Of a DNA stretch of 36,258 bases, positions 1 to 7,494 are shown piece after piece. The DNA comes from an uncultured Allomuricauda sp. (GTDB lineage Bacteria; Bacteroidota; Bacteroidia; Flavobacteriales; Flavobacteriaceae). Numbering within the stretch: position 1 is the first letter of the stretch; each line of letters starts with the position of its first letter. The stretch covers positions 1-36,258 of the forward strand of contig CALBPG010000084.1 in the NCBI GenBank assembly GCA_937899065.1, given 5' to 3'. The notes under the pieces are model-generated. The model searched no databases. It was given only the letters and a program-made list of their open reading frames with translations, and had not been told where the DNA came from. The translations under genes and the position numbers were made by a program.

Positions 1-1188
1 AGGTTGATTCGCTTTGTGTCCGCTCATGAAGTAGGGCACACTTTAGGGCTTCCACATAATATGGGCAGTAGCGCAGCTTATCCAGTCGATTCGTTGCGTT
101 CCAAAAGTTTTACTCAAAAGCATGGCACTGCGCCATCCATTATGGATTATGCGCGTTTTAATTACGTAGCACAACCGGAAGACAAAGGAGTTGCTCTGAT
201 GCCTAACGTTGGGGTCTACGACAAACATGCTATTCGATGGGGATACAAACCCATTCTAGACAAAACCGCGGAAGAGGAAAAATCCATTTTAAACGCTTGG
301 ATACGCGAACATGAAAACGACCCTATGTACCGATTCGGGCATCAGCAGGTTGGCGATGTGCACGACCCAAGCTCCCAAACCGAAGATATTGGGGATAATG
401 CTATCAAGGCCAGCCAATATGGAATAGCCAACTTAAAACGCATTGTACCCAAGCTAGAAGACTGGACCACCAAAGCTGGAGAGAACTACGATAACCTTGA
501 GACCCTTTATGGTCAGGTAGTTGGTCAGTTTCGACGGTATATGGGGCATGTTTCCAATAATATTGGAGGGGTTTATGAAAATTACAAAACCGCGGACCAA
601 TCTGGGGCCGTATACACACATGTTTCCCGAGAGCATCAAAAGAATTGTATGAAGTTCATGCAAGAAGAACTTTTCAAAACTCCGGAGTGGCTCATTGACG
701 AAGATATCTTTGGTAAAATTGAGTACTCCGGTTCTGTGGAGCGAATCCGTTCTGTACAGATACGATACCTGAACAATATCCTTCATTTGGGGAAAATGGC
801 GCGTATTATCGAAAATGAATCCTTGAACGGTAGTGAAGCGTATGGTTTGGTTGAGATGATGACGGATTTACGAACAGGGATTTGGTCGGAGCTGCGCAGC
901 AGAAGACCTATTGATACCTATCGCAGAAACTTACAAAAGGCCTATATCGAAAGATTGGACTATTTGATGACCACAGGCCCGCAAAAGAAACTTTCTAGTT
1001 TTGGCGGTTACCGAAAGTCAACCGTGGTGAACACAGCACAATCCGATATTCGTTCTTTGGCACGAGCCGAACTGAACAATACGGCGCGACAAATTCGCAC
1101 TAGTCTTCCGGGAATTCAAGATAAAATGACTCGATACCACCTACAGGACGTACAACAACGCATAGAAGATATCCTGAATCCCAGGTAA
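1..1188 (+). CDS. Zinc-dependent metalloprotease, met-zincin (DUF5117/DUF4953 type), 3' part only
   Basis: This is the C-terminal 395 residues of a large secreted zinc protease. The reading frame is open from the first base, so the start lies outside the window and any start codon near base 4 is internal. The zinc-site motif HEVGHTLGLPHN (HExxHxxGxxH, metzincin signature) begins at base 25. A Met-turn-like SIMDY follows about 35 residues later. Bacteroidota members of the family usually run to about 800 residues and carry a signal peptide and DUF5117/DUF5118 segments before this motif, so roughly half is probably missing at the window edge rather than deleted. The remaining C-terminal part is helical and charged, with no recognisable second domain. 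The substrate is unknown. Catalytic class is confident; the physiological role is not. Confidence 0.9.
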   Translation, partial: RLIRFVSAHEVGHTLGLPHNMGSSAAYPVDSLRSKSFTQKHGTAPSIMDYARFNYVAQPEDKGVALMPNVGVYDKHAIRWGYKPILDKTAEEEKSILNAWIREHENDPMYRFGHQQVGDVHDPSSQTEDIGDNAIKASQYGIANLKRIVPKLEDWTTKAGENYDNLETLYGQVVGQFRRYMGHVSNNIGGVYENYKTADQSGAVYTHVSREHQKNCMKFMQEELFKTPEWLIDEDIFGKIEYSGSVERIRSVQIRYLNNILHLGKMARIIENESLNGSEAYGLVEMMTDLRTGIWSELRSRRPIDTYRRNLQKAYIERLDYLMTTGPQKKLSSFGGYRKSTVVNTAQSDIRSLARAELNNTARQIRTSLPGIQDKMTRYHLQDVQQRIEDILNPR

Positions 1189-1356
1189 TTAGTTTGCTTT
1201 TTTGAGAACTTGATGGGGTAGTACACCCTAAACCATGCATTTCGTCGGTTTAACCATACCTTTCGTCCCATTCACATCGTGTTTGCGGCACTTGACAACA
1301 TATCGTGGTATTTGGAAAAAGGTTTCGCTACTTTAGTAATCCCAAATCTTAACATC

Positions 1357-1542
1357 ATGAGCTACAAAACCAAAAGTCTCGTTTATTTCTCTTGCTTCGT
1401 TCTCGCCGCTACGGCTTTACACTTCATGAATGAGAGTGAGATTTCGCAAGAATCCCAACAAACCACCGAGTTTGCCGAAACACAATTTGAAGAGGACCAA
1501 GCTCCTGAAGATGTTTTGGAAATGGAACTAGCCGAAAAGTAG
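1357..1542 (+). CDS. Small hypothetical single-TM protein (61 aa)
   Basis: The frame opens at base 1279, but I prefer the ATG at 1357: the protein then starts MSYKTKSLVYFSC and goes straight into one hydrophobic helix (about residues 8-22), while the upstream extension looks like translated leader. After the helix comes a strongly acidic, Glu/Gln-rich tail (residues 25-61) with no Cys or metal motif. The gene is preceded by 168 bases without another gene and followed by the LTXXQ protein about 100 bases on. I do not recognise a family. It could be a small inner-membrane or secreted acidic protein, or a non-functional open frame. A signal-anchor followed by a composition-biased tail is more than chance would readily give, but support is modest. 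Confidence 0.45.
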   Translation: MSYKTKSLVYFSCFVLAATALHFMNESEISQESQQTTEFAETQFEEDQAPEDVLEMELAEK

Positions 1543-1644
1543 ATTTCAGCACAAACTGTAGTTAAAAACTTCACAAAAGAGCATTGCCCTTTAAACCTTG
1601 GTTGATGAACCGGGTCCTACTGGCAAATCTTAATAGTTAAACAT

Positions 1645-2088
1645 ATGAAACAGTTTGTAACCTTAGTATTATTGGCGGGCACGCTTATGGCCCATGGACA
1701 AAATCCAAAACACGGAAAAAACCGTGGACCATTGCAAAACATGTCTGCTGAGCAAGTCGCTACTTTACACACCAAAAAAATGACCCTTGCGCTGGACTTA
1801 TCACAAATCCAACAAAAAGAAGTAATGGAAATTACTTTGGAAGAAGTCATGCGACGTAAAGCAAAACGTAAAGAAATTGAAGAACAGAAAGAAAACGGAA
1901 CGCGAACAAAACCAAGTTCCGATGAACGTTTCGAAATGCTCAATGAGCGTTTGGAGCATAAAATAGCCCATCATCAAAAGATGAAAGAGGTTCTCAACGA
2001 AGAACAATACAAAACATGGAAGCAACTTGAGTTGCGAAAAGCCATGCACGGCAAAAAGAAAATGCAGAAGGAAGGTAGGAGAGGATAG
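1645..2088 (+). CDS. Periplasmic Spy/CpxP-like (LTXXQ-type) protein
   Basis: A 147-residue secreted protein. A signal peptide covers about residues 1-19 (cleavage near MAHGQ). The mature part is Lys/Glu-rich and helical, with two stretches resembling the LTxxQ repeat of the Spy/CpxP family: one around residues 48-56 (LALDLSQIQ) and a clearer one at 117-128 (LNEEQYKTWKQL). A basic tail rich in Lys, Met and Arg ends the protein. In proteobacteria such proteins are ATP-independent periplasmic chaperones or envelope-stress and metal-responsive modulators; in Bacteroidota the role is mostly untested. It stands alone and ends at a strong hairpin terminator. Family membership is judged from length, composition and the LNEEQ motif, not from an alignment. 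Confidence 0.7.
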   Translation: MKQFVTLVLLAGTLMAHGQNPKHGKNRGPLQNMSAEQVATLHTKKMTLALDLSQIQQKEVMEITLEEVMRRKAKRKEIEEQKENGTRTKPSSDERFEMLNERLEHKIAHHQKMKEVLNEEQYKTWKQLELRKAMHGKKKMQKEGRRG

Positions 2089-2105
2089 TGTTTTTTGTTG
2101 ATTTT

Positions 2106-2140
2106 AAAAGCCACGCCAGCCATGGGCGTGGCTTTTTGTT
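2106..2140. terminator. Bidirectional intrinsic terminator
   Basis: A perfect 12-bp stem (2106-2117 with 2125-2136) closes a 7-base loop and is flanked by A-runs on the left and T-runs on the right. It lies between the convergent LTXXQ gene (ending 2088) and the PhoD gene (ending 2147 on the other strand), so it can serve both. Confidence 0.9.
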
Positions 2141-2146
2141 TTTAGG

Positions 2147-3889
2147 TTATACTGTAAAGGTGGTAGTGTTACCTTCCACTTCAGTATAGTTGGTACTTGC
2201 CAACGTATCAATAAAACGATATGAAGCGGTTGTCGAACCTGCCGTGAACTCCGCGAGCACATAACCTCTTTGCGCCGCATCGAAATACTGCAATCCATCA
2301 ATCAATAACACAAAAGCTTGTTGAATGCCTTGAACCGTAGCTGGGTCGCTTCCAAACAATCCTTCAAAACCAGGCGATGTTACTGAAGCGCAGGCAAACT
2401 CCTCACCAATCTTATCTCCATTGCTATCAAGCAGCACATTGTGCCAAGCGTTATGGGTATCTCCTGCAAAAACAACTGTGTTTTTTCCCTTGAGCAAGGC
2501 ATACAAACGTTCGCGTTCAACAGCATACCCATCCCAAGCATCCAAATTGTATGGAACTTGCGCTGCCAAACGGGCCAGTTCTTCTTGGGTAAGCGTCGGG
2601 TCGCCCGCTAAAGCCCTTGCCTTCAAAGCAGACAAATCCACAATGGCCTGCTGCAATGCTGCTAAGGTTTCTGGTCTCGTATCGCCTCCGGCTACTTGAC
2701 CTATCAAAATCAGCAGTTCGGCCGGAACGGTCATTGTTCCCATAAGTACTTGTTGCCCTAAAACTTGCCATGTGGCTGAGCTGCCGCCAACGGCACCCGC
2801 GGTCCAAGTCAATTGTTCTTCTCCCATGAGTCTGCGAGATGGGTCTCCCAACGCAGTACCAAATCCAGCAAAGTCAAAACTACCGTCGGCATTGAAGAAT
2901 CCTCCAAAGCCTAGTTGCCTGTCTCTACCAATAATTCTGGTATCCAGCATCACTAGGTTGACCAAATCTCCAAACTCAAAGTTTCGATAAATTACACCCG
3001 GAGTCTCCGTTCGTACTGGTAAGTATTCACTATGCACGCGAATGGCGCGCTCCAAACGCGCCTGGTAATCACCTTCGGAATCATCATGGTTCTCTGCACC
3101 ATCCATATAGGCATCGTTGGTAATCTCGTGGTCATCCCAAACCACAATGAATGGTTTCTTCTGATGTGCCAACTGCAAACCTTCATCAGTTCGATACTGA
3201 CGATAGCGCAAGCGATAATCTTCCAATGTTAAGATTTCCGTGCTGGGGTCGTGTTCGCGCCCGAGGGGTCCCGTATTTTCATTGGTTCCATAGCCGCCTA
3301 CTTCATATTCGTAAATGTAATCTCCCAAATGCAAAACAGCATCTGCATTACTATTTGCAATAGCATCGTATACATTGAACAACCCAGCCGGATAGTTGCT
3401 ACACGAGCAAATTGCCAATTTCAAACTGCTCAAAGCGGCACCTTTCTCAGGTAAGGTGATGGTTTCACCTAAAACTGACTTTTCATTCAGTTCCGATTGG
3501 ATAAAACGGTAGTAGTATTTGCCATCAGCAGCTAATCCGGTTACATCCTGAACAATGGTAAAATCGTTTTCCGCAGAAGCGTACTGCAGCCCTTCTTTAA
3601 CCACGTTGCTAAAATTTTTATCCGTGGCCACTTGCCAATTAATCTTGATGAATTCGCCAACCTCATCCATAGTTGGTGTAAAACGCGTCCAAATAATCAC
3701 AGCATTGGCGATGGGGTCAAAACTTCCAACCCCGTGCAGGAATCGAGGGACTCCATCAACGGGTCCATCATCGTTTAAAAAATCATCCAAATGTTCGCAA
3801 GCCGCGAGTTGTGAAGTCAAAATAACGCCTCCTGATGCCCAAATAGCTTTGGCAAGAAAGGCTCTTCTTGTTTCGGTTTTTCTTTGCAT
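2147..3889 (-). CDS. phoD: PhoD-family alkaline phosphatase, Tat-exported lipoprotein
   Basis: A 580-residue phosphomonoesterase or phosphodiesterase of the PhoD family, which uses Fe/Ca at the active site to release phosphate from organic esters outside the cytoplasm. The N-terminus has a twin-arginine motif (TRRAFLAK, residues 7-14), a hydrophobic stretch, then a lipobox LAAC with Cys31, so it is probably a Tat-exported lipoprotein. The following residues are acidic, as in surface lipoproteins of this phylum. A PhoD N-terminal beta domain spans about 45-150. The metallophosphatase motifs follow: SCSNYPAG (162-169), LHLGDYIYEY (186-195), WDDHEITND (251-259) and a C-terminal GDTHNAWH. Length fits the family. 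It is a single gene, divergent from the VOC gene and convergent with the LTXXQ gene. Phosphate-starvation control is expected from the family, but I could not identify a Pho box. Confidence 0.92.
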   Translation of the reverse strand: MQRKTETRRAFLAKAIWASGGVILTSQLAACEHLDDFLNDDGPVDGVPRFLHGVGSFDPIANAVIIWTRFTPTMDEVGEFIKINWQVATDKNFSNVVKEGLQYASAENDFTIVQDVTGLAADGKYYYRFIQSELNEKSVLGETITLPEKGAALSSLKLAICSCSNYPAGLFNVYDAIANSNADAVLHLGDYIYEYEVGGYGTNENTGPLGREHDPSTEILTLEDYRLRYRQYRTDEGLQLAHQKKPFIVVWDDHEITNDAYMDGAENHDDSEGDYQARLERAIRVHSEYLPVRTETPGVIYRNFEFGDLVNLVMLDTRIIGRDRQLGFGGFFNADGSFDFAGFGTALGDPSRRLMGEEQLTWTAGAVGGSSATWQVLGQQVLMGTMTVPAELLILIGQVAGGDTRPETLAALQQAIVDLSALKARALAGDPTLTQEELARLAAQVPYNLDAWDGYAVERERLYALLKGKNTVVFAGDTHNAWHNVLLDSNGDKIGEEFACASVTSPGFEGLFGSDPATVQGIQQAFVLLIDGLQYFDAAQRGYVLAEFTAGSTTASYRFIDTLASTNYTEVEGNTTTFTV

Positions 3890-4017
3890 TGTAAAGTGTT
3901 CTCAGGTTTCTTTAAAACTAGCCAACGGAAGTGCCTTTAGGGTTAGCAGAACATTACCAGAAAATTAAACCTGAAAGCCGTATTTTGGGTTAATGTTAAT
4001 CTTGTGCGAGAAGCCTT

Positions 4018-4404
4018 ATGGACTTGAACCAAATCACTATTCCAACAGTAAACCTGAAAATTGCGGTAGCATTTTATAAGAAGCTAGGGCTTGAATTGAT
4101 TGTGTTGGCAGAGCCGCGCTATGCGCGATTTGAATGTCCGAATGGTGCTAGCACTTTTTCAATTCACACGGTGGATGAACTGCCTTCAAGAAATGGTATA
4201 ATCCTATACTTTGAATGTGAGGATTTGGATTCGAAAGTAACAGAACTTAAAGCAAAGGGGATTCGTTTTGAAGAAGGGCCCAAGGACCAGAGTTGGCTTT
4301 GGCGTGAAGCGTTGTTACACGACCCAGACGGAAACGTCATCAAGTTGTACTATGCTGGTGAAAATCGTAAAAATCCACCTTGGCGAATTCCTAGTGGTAC
4401 CTAA
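4018..4404 (+). CDS. VOC (glyoxalase/bleomycin-resistance fold) protein
   Basis: A 128-residue single-domain vicinal-oxygen-chelate protein made of two beta-alpha-beta-beta-beta halves. The N-terminal half opens with the usual ITIPTVNLKIAVAFYKKLGL and the C-terminal half ends with HDPDGNVIKLYY, the typical VOC ending in which a late acidic residue or Glu is a metal ligand. A His occurs in SIHTVD and another in LLHDPDGN. The family includes glyoxalase I, dioxygenases and antibiotic-binding proteins, and nothing here singles out one substrate. It starts right after the PhoD promoter region, in the opposite direction, and is followed by 90 bases before the SH3-like gene. It is probably a monocistronic housekeeping-type VOC protein. 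Function is not assigned. Confidence 0.85.
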   Translation: MDLNQITIPTVNLKIAVAFYKKLGLELIVLAEPRYARFECPNGASTFSIHTVDELPSRNGIILYFECEDLDSKVTELKAKGIRFEEGPKDQSWLWREALLHDPDGNVIKLYYAGENRKNPPWRIPSGT

Positions 4405-4494
4405 AAAAATACCTTATCTCATCTGTACGGCAGTTTATGGCCGTATATACTTATGACCTCCCTAAGGACTTTAATCCTTTAAAATCCTAGCATT

Positions 4495-5310
4495 ATGATT
4501 AGAATAGTATGTAGTACCCTGGTATTATTATTTACCATGGGAACAACCATCGCACAAAACCGTTTCCACTGTACCGAGGACGACTGTTCCTTTAAACCAG
4601 GAGAACAAGTTTTTGTTTTTGGGGATAACGTCAAATTGAGAAATGCCCCAAAAACCGAATCGGAAGTCATGGAACTTTTAAAAATTGGTGAATGGGTCGA
4701 AATTATTGAAAAAACTGAATTCTCTTGGCCCTACCGAGGATTTGATTCTCCTTTTTACAAAGTAAAGTACGACACCACCGTGGGGTACATTTTAGGCGGA
4801 TTGCTTTCCTTAGAAAAGAAAACCATCAATGGACAAGCCTATTTTTTCGCGTATTCAAAAACCAAAAAAGGACCTTTTCTCAATATTAGAGTTCTCGATA
4901 AAGGAAAATATACCGAAGAACAGCTCCCGTTGAGCAATACGAGCATCCACATCAAGACCATGAACGGTAAAGGTATACCTGGGCTAAAAAATATTTTGGT
5001 TGTGGATTATGTTTCGGAAGCTTGTGGTATGGAGGGTGGTGCGGTTTACTTTTTTCCTACGGAAGATGGCCTTTTGAAAATTGGCGAGTTATCCCAAGTA
5101 TCTGAAGCAGGCATATTCTATTATGGCGAAACCTTTATTTTTCCAGATGATGAAGGCGGAGAACCAGATAAGATTATTTTCAAAAAGGAAACGCACAACA
5201 TCTTGGATGAATCCAGTGAGTGGGTTCAAAGAACTGTTGAGACCCGTCGCCTAACTTGGGAAAACGATACGCTTACTCCAAATTTTAGGGAGAAATTACC
5301 GAGACAGTAA
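4495..5310 (+). CDS. Secreted protein with bacterial SH3-like domain
   Basis: A 271-residue protein with a signal peptide (residues 1-20, ending TTIAQ). Two Cys residues follow at 26 and 31, possibly a disulfide. An SH3b-like stretch (about 38-105) contains GDNVKLRNAPKTESEVMELL, the usual 'variable-free-of-gap' pattern of bacterial SH3 domains that bind peptidoglycan or other ligands. The rest (110-271) is a beta-rich region I do not recognise, with a Cys in EACGMEGG. The protein is probably periplasmic or outer-membrane associated. No partner gene lies in the same transcript: the next gene downstream is convergent and a hairpin separates them. The SH3b call is from sequence pattern; the rest of the protein is unknown. 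Confidence 0.7.
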   Translation: MIRIVCSTLVLLFTMGTTIAQNRFHCTEDDCSFKPGEQVFVFGDNVKLRNAPKTESEVMELLKIGEWVEIIEKTEFSWPYRGFDSPFYKVKYDTTVGYILGGLLSLEKKTINGQAYFFAYSKTKKGPFLNIRVLDKGKYTEEQLPLSNTSIHIKTMNGKGIPGLKNILVVDYVSEACGMEGGAVYFFPTEDGLLKIGELSQVSEAGIFYYGETFIFPDDEGGEPDKIIFKKETHNILDESSEWVQRTVETRRLTWENDTLTPNFREKLPRQ

Positions 5311-5319
5311 TTTCAGAGT

Positions 5320-5370
5320 AGATACCATAGGGAGGTTTTTTGAGGAATCTCCCTTAGTATCTGCTATTTT
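5320..5370. terminator. Hairpin between convergent genes, probable terminator
   Basis: An interrupted stem (AGATAC 5320-5325 with GTATCT 5357-5362, plus AGGGAG with CTCCCT inside) encloses a T-rich loop, with further T-runs just downstream. It lies in the 77 bases between the SH3-like gene and the 4-TM gene that faces it. The internal loop makes this weaker than the other terminators here. Confidence 0.45.
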
Positions 5371-5387
5371 AAGTGGACTCTTTTTAC

Positions 5388-5918
5388 TTAACTTTCCAAA
5401 GGGCTTTGAGTCGGTTTTTTTAAAATGAAATAGACTATGATTCCCAAGGTTAAGACGTAGGAGGTTGTCATTAAAATTCCCGAAATGGCAATCACATACC
5501 GCATCCATAAAATTCCTTTGAACAACAAATAGATTCCCGCAAACGTGAAGAATACGGACAACAGTGGTTCAAACAACAAAAACTTCCGTAAAAATCCTTT
5601 GACGGGTGTGGTATAAAAAATTCCAGCCAACAAAAAGAACAACATCCCCATGGCCATCATGTGGGTATGTACAATGTTCAAAATTTGTTTTTCGCTTTTG
5701 GCAAATTTGAGTTCCTCAGCAGCTTCATCTTCTTCGTTCCCCAAGTAGTTTTCTTGAATCCCTTTGGGTTGCCCTCCTTCCGTGGTAAGATTCACAAATT
5801 GCAATGCAGAAAGAAATCCAATACTGGTCACAAAAAGATAGACGAGCAAAAGCCCTTTGATTTCTTTACTAAAATTCTGCAATTGCCCTTTAAAACGCAT
5901 CAGTGGATTGGACCTCAA
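5388..5918 (-). CDS. Four-TM membrane protein of unknown family, partner of FMN-binding protein
   Basis: A 176-residue integral membrane protein. Predicted helices are about 22-42, 87-104, 113-135 and 141-166. Between helix 1 and 2 lies a polar loop (43-80) rich in Glu (EEDEAAEEL). The second helix starts with IVHTHMMAMG: His84 and His86 sit at the membrane boundary, followed by several Met, a pattern that could bind haem or metal but is not proof of it. The start lies 12 bases after the stop of the FMN-binding gene, so they are surely co-transcribed, as third gene after DUF6607 and FMN-bind. I do not recognise the family. Likely roles, by inference only, are a membrane anchor or electron relay for the flavoprotein, or a sensor of the same pathway. 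Confidence 0.75.
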   Translation of the reverse strand: MRSNPLMRFKGQLQNFSKEIKGLLLVYLFVTSIGFLSALQFVNLTTEGGQPKGIQENYLGNEEDEAAEELKFAKSEKQILNIVHTHMMAMGMLFFLLAGIFYTTPVKGFLRKFLLFEPLLSVFFTFAGIYLLFKGILWMRYVIAISGILMTTSYVLTLGIIVYFILKKPTQSPLES

Positions 5919-5930
5919 ATTTTGGATATT

Positions 5931-6506
5931 CTAAAGTATGCCTTTTTCTTGCAACACCTTTAGGCTTTCCAAAACATCGTTTACCGCTTTGGTCATGGAT
6001 TTTGCCGAAATCGTTGCGCCAGCGATGGCATCCACATCTTCTCCATAGCCAAGCTGCTCACCTACTTTTTTTCCTATGAATTGCTTTAACCAACGTTGGC
6101 TACCGATTTGACGTCCATAATCCTCACGGTAAATCAAAACTTTGGACTTTTTGATATGAAGGTCTGGGGTGAGCAATACAGTATAGTCGAAGATGTTTTT
6201 CATGCTAGGGGCCTGCCCCAAATAGGCGTATCCAAGGAGCACATCATCCTTTTTGATGGCATACAGATTTTCTTTGCCCAGCTCAACGGTTGTCAATTGG
6301 TTGACTTTAGCGTCAACTTGCATGACATCCAAATTAAAGTCTTGAACTGCAAAAGCACCTTCAACGGCAGCATTTAATTTCTGCATCAAACGCGTATTGG
6401 AGTTCTCAAAAGAGGCGAGCCCTAAAAAGAGGAAAGCGGCCAAAAAGGCCGCTCCAATTCTGTATGGTCTTTTATTTTCCTTGTGATGCATCTTCTGGAG
6501 TTGCAT
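5931..6506 (-). CDS. FMN-binding domain protein, probably covalently flavinylated
   Basis: A 191-residue protein with a signal anchor (about 16-32) and an extracytoplasmic FMN-binding domain of the NqrC/RnfG/NosR type (about 80-185). Near its end is DAIAGATIS (159-167), matching the flavinylation motif DxxSGAT with Ala in place of the Ser/Thr at the fourth position; Thr165 is the expected acceptor for FMN transferred by ApbE. No apbE gene is in the window. The start overlaps the 3' end of the DUF6607 gene: the ATG at 6506 overlaps by 35 bases and a second ATG at 6491 by 20, and I cannot decide between them. The 4-TM gene follows after 12 bases. In this family the flavin passes electrons outside the cytoplasmic membrane, so a redox step linked to the neighbouring haem-type uptake genes is plausible. 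Confidence 0.85.
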   Translation of the reverse strand: MQLQKMHHKENKRPYRIGAAFLAAFLFLGLASFENSNTRLMQKLNAAVEGAFAVQDFNLDVMQVDAKVNQLTTVELGKENLYAIKKDDVLLGYAYLGQAPSMKNIFDYTVLLTPDLHIKKSKVLIYREDYGRQIGSQRWLKQFIGKKVGEQLGYGEDVDAIAGATISAKSMTKAVNDVLESLKVLQEKGIL

Positions 6507-7395
6507 TGATAAATTTGTTCAAAACATCAGCAATAGCCTTGGCATCAGCATCCGCCTTTTCTAATGGATACAAATGCATGAACAAAGGTTTTTTGTCAAT
6601 ACTTTTATGTAGACTTAAACTCCCTTCGCGGTCGTAAATGCCATCCCAAGAGGTACGTACATTGGCCCAGAAACCTTGATGCTCATTCCACCATTCTTTT
6701 GCTTTAGCACATTTGGTATCCTCCACCTTATTATAAACATTCCAACCTTTTTCTTGTGCAATTAGAACGTCATCGCTCCCCGCTTCACGGAGAATTTTAT
6801 CATTATCCTGTTCATGCACCCAACCCGCGTTGGTAATCTCCTGACGGTTACCTCGCAACATCACATTGTAGTCACTGCGTTTGGTATACTCTCTTCGAGG
6901 TAGAGGCGAATCCGTTTTATTTTCCCAGAAATGCTTCCCATCATAATGCACCCAAGTGGCCGAACCAGAGTACCGTGGACTATCGTCTACCTGAAATACT
7001 TTTTGAGTCCACTGCCCAGCGACTTCTTCTTTAGGCAGTGTCTTGAAGGTCCAGGTGTTGTTTGCATTGTAATAAAAAACCTTTTGATTCTCGTATTCCC
7101 ATTCTTGTCTCCTATGCTTGATTTTCATGGATTCCCCTTCTACTATCTGGTGTTGAATCGAGATTTTATTGTCTTCTTTCACTATAGGAAGGGCCAATTC
7201 CAGCGCTGCAGCCGTATAGTCCAACTTTTTCTCATAGTCAATTTCAGGAGCAAACGTTTCCGTGTACTTAAAGGTAATATCATAGCAACCACACATCGTT
7301 AAAATTGCCTCGCGGTCCATATCCTTTTTGTCCTGTGCCGTCAAAGAAATGATGCCTATCAGCAAGAACAAACTTGTTAAAGTCTTGTTTCTCAT
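6472..7395 (-). CDS. DUF6607 family secreted protein
   Basis: A 307-residue protein with a signal peptide (1-20, ending SLTAQ). The mature N-terminus carries MCGCYDITFKYTETFAP (34-50), with a CxC pair (Cys35, Cys37), which I associate with the DUF6607 family of Bacteroidota and proteobacteria. Further on are many Trp and aromatic residues and one more Cys (in DTKCAKAKEWW). The family has no assigned activity that I know. It is the first gene of the leftward operon and overlaps the FMN-binding gene. Its promoter region is shared with the divergent TonB receptor, so co-regulation with iron or haem uptake is likely. The CxC could be a disulfide or a metal or haem thiolate site. It is probably periplasmic or outer-membrane attached. 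Confidence 0.8.
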   Translation of the reverse strand: MRNKTLTSLFLLIGIISLTAQDKKDMDREAILTMCGCYDITFKYTETFAPEIDYEKKLDYTAAALELALPIVKEDNKISIQHQIVEGESMKIKHRRQEWEYENQKVFYYNANNTWTFKTLPKEEVAGQWTQKVFQVDDSPRYSGSATWVHYDGKHFWENKTDSPLPRREYTKRSDYNVMLRGNRQEITNAGWVHEQDNDKILREAGSDDVLIAQEKGWNVYNKVEDTKCAKAKEWWNEHQGFWANVRTSWDGIYDREGSLSLHKSIDKKPLFMHLYPLEKADADAKAIADVLNKFINATPEDASQGK

Positions 7396-7427
7396 AGTTT
7401 TCAGTGTTTTATCGTTTTTTTGGATTC

Positions 7428-7435
7428 CAAAAATA
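7428..7435 (-). promoter_or_regulatory. -7 promoter element for the DUF6607 operon
   Basis: Read on the minus strand this is TATTTTTG, a full match to the Bacteroidota -7 consensus TAnnTTTG, 33 bases before the DUF6607 start. I see no good -33 TTTG at the usual distance, so an activator may be needed or the match may be chance. Confidence 0.5.
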
Positions 7436-7469
7436 TTAAATTTATTTAGATTGATTAAATATTAGAGAT

Positions 7470-7477
7470 TATATTTG
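7470..7477 (+). promoter_or_regulatory. -7 promoter element for the TonB receptor operon
   Basis: TATATTTG matches TAnnTTTG exactly and lies 17 bases before the receptor ATG, with a TTG at 7451-7453 as a possible -33 half. Between the two opposite promoters is an AT-rich imperfect inverted repeat (ATTTA 7444-7448, TAAAT 7456-7460), a candidate operator for a Fur-like regulator, though it does not match the classic Fur box closely. Confidence 0.6.
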
Positions 7478-7494
7478 ATCGCATTTAATTTCAA

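Noticed and set aside
454-786. 110-codon minus-strand frame opposite the metalloprotease
   Set aside because: No motif, and the plus-strand frame is supported by its zinc site and length.
3913-3920. TAGTTTTA on the minus strand before phoD as promoter
   Set aside because: One mismatch to TAnnTTTG and no -33 partner at the right distance; not strong enough to list.
4425-4446. 7-bp hairpin (GTACGGC/GCCGTAT) after the VOC gene
   Set aside because: No T-run follows and the loop is AT-rich; too weak to call a terminator.
7444-7460. Classic Fur box before the receptor gene
   Set aside because: The inverted repeat is AT-rich but does not follow the GATAATGATAATCATTATC pattern closely; kept only as a candidate operator.
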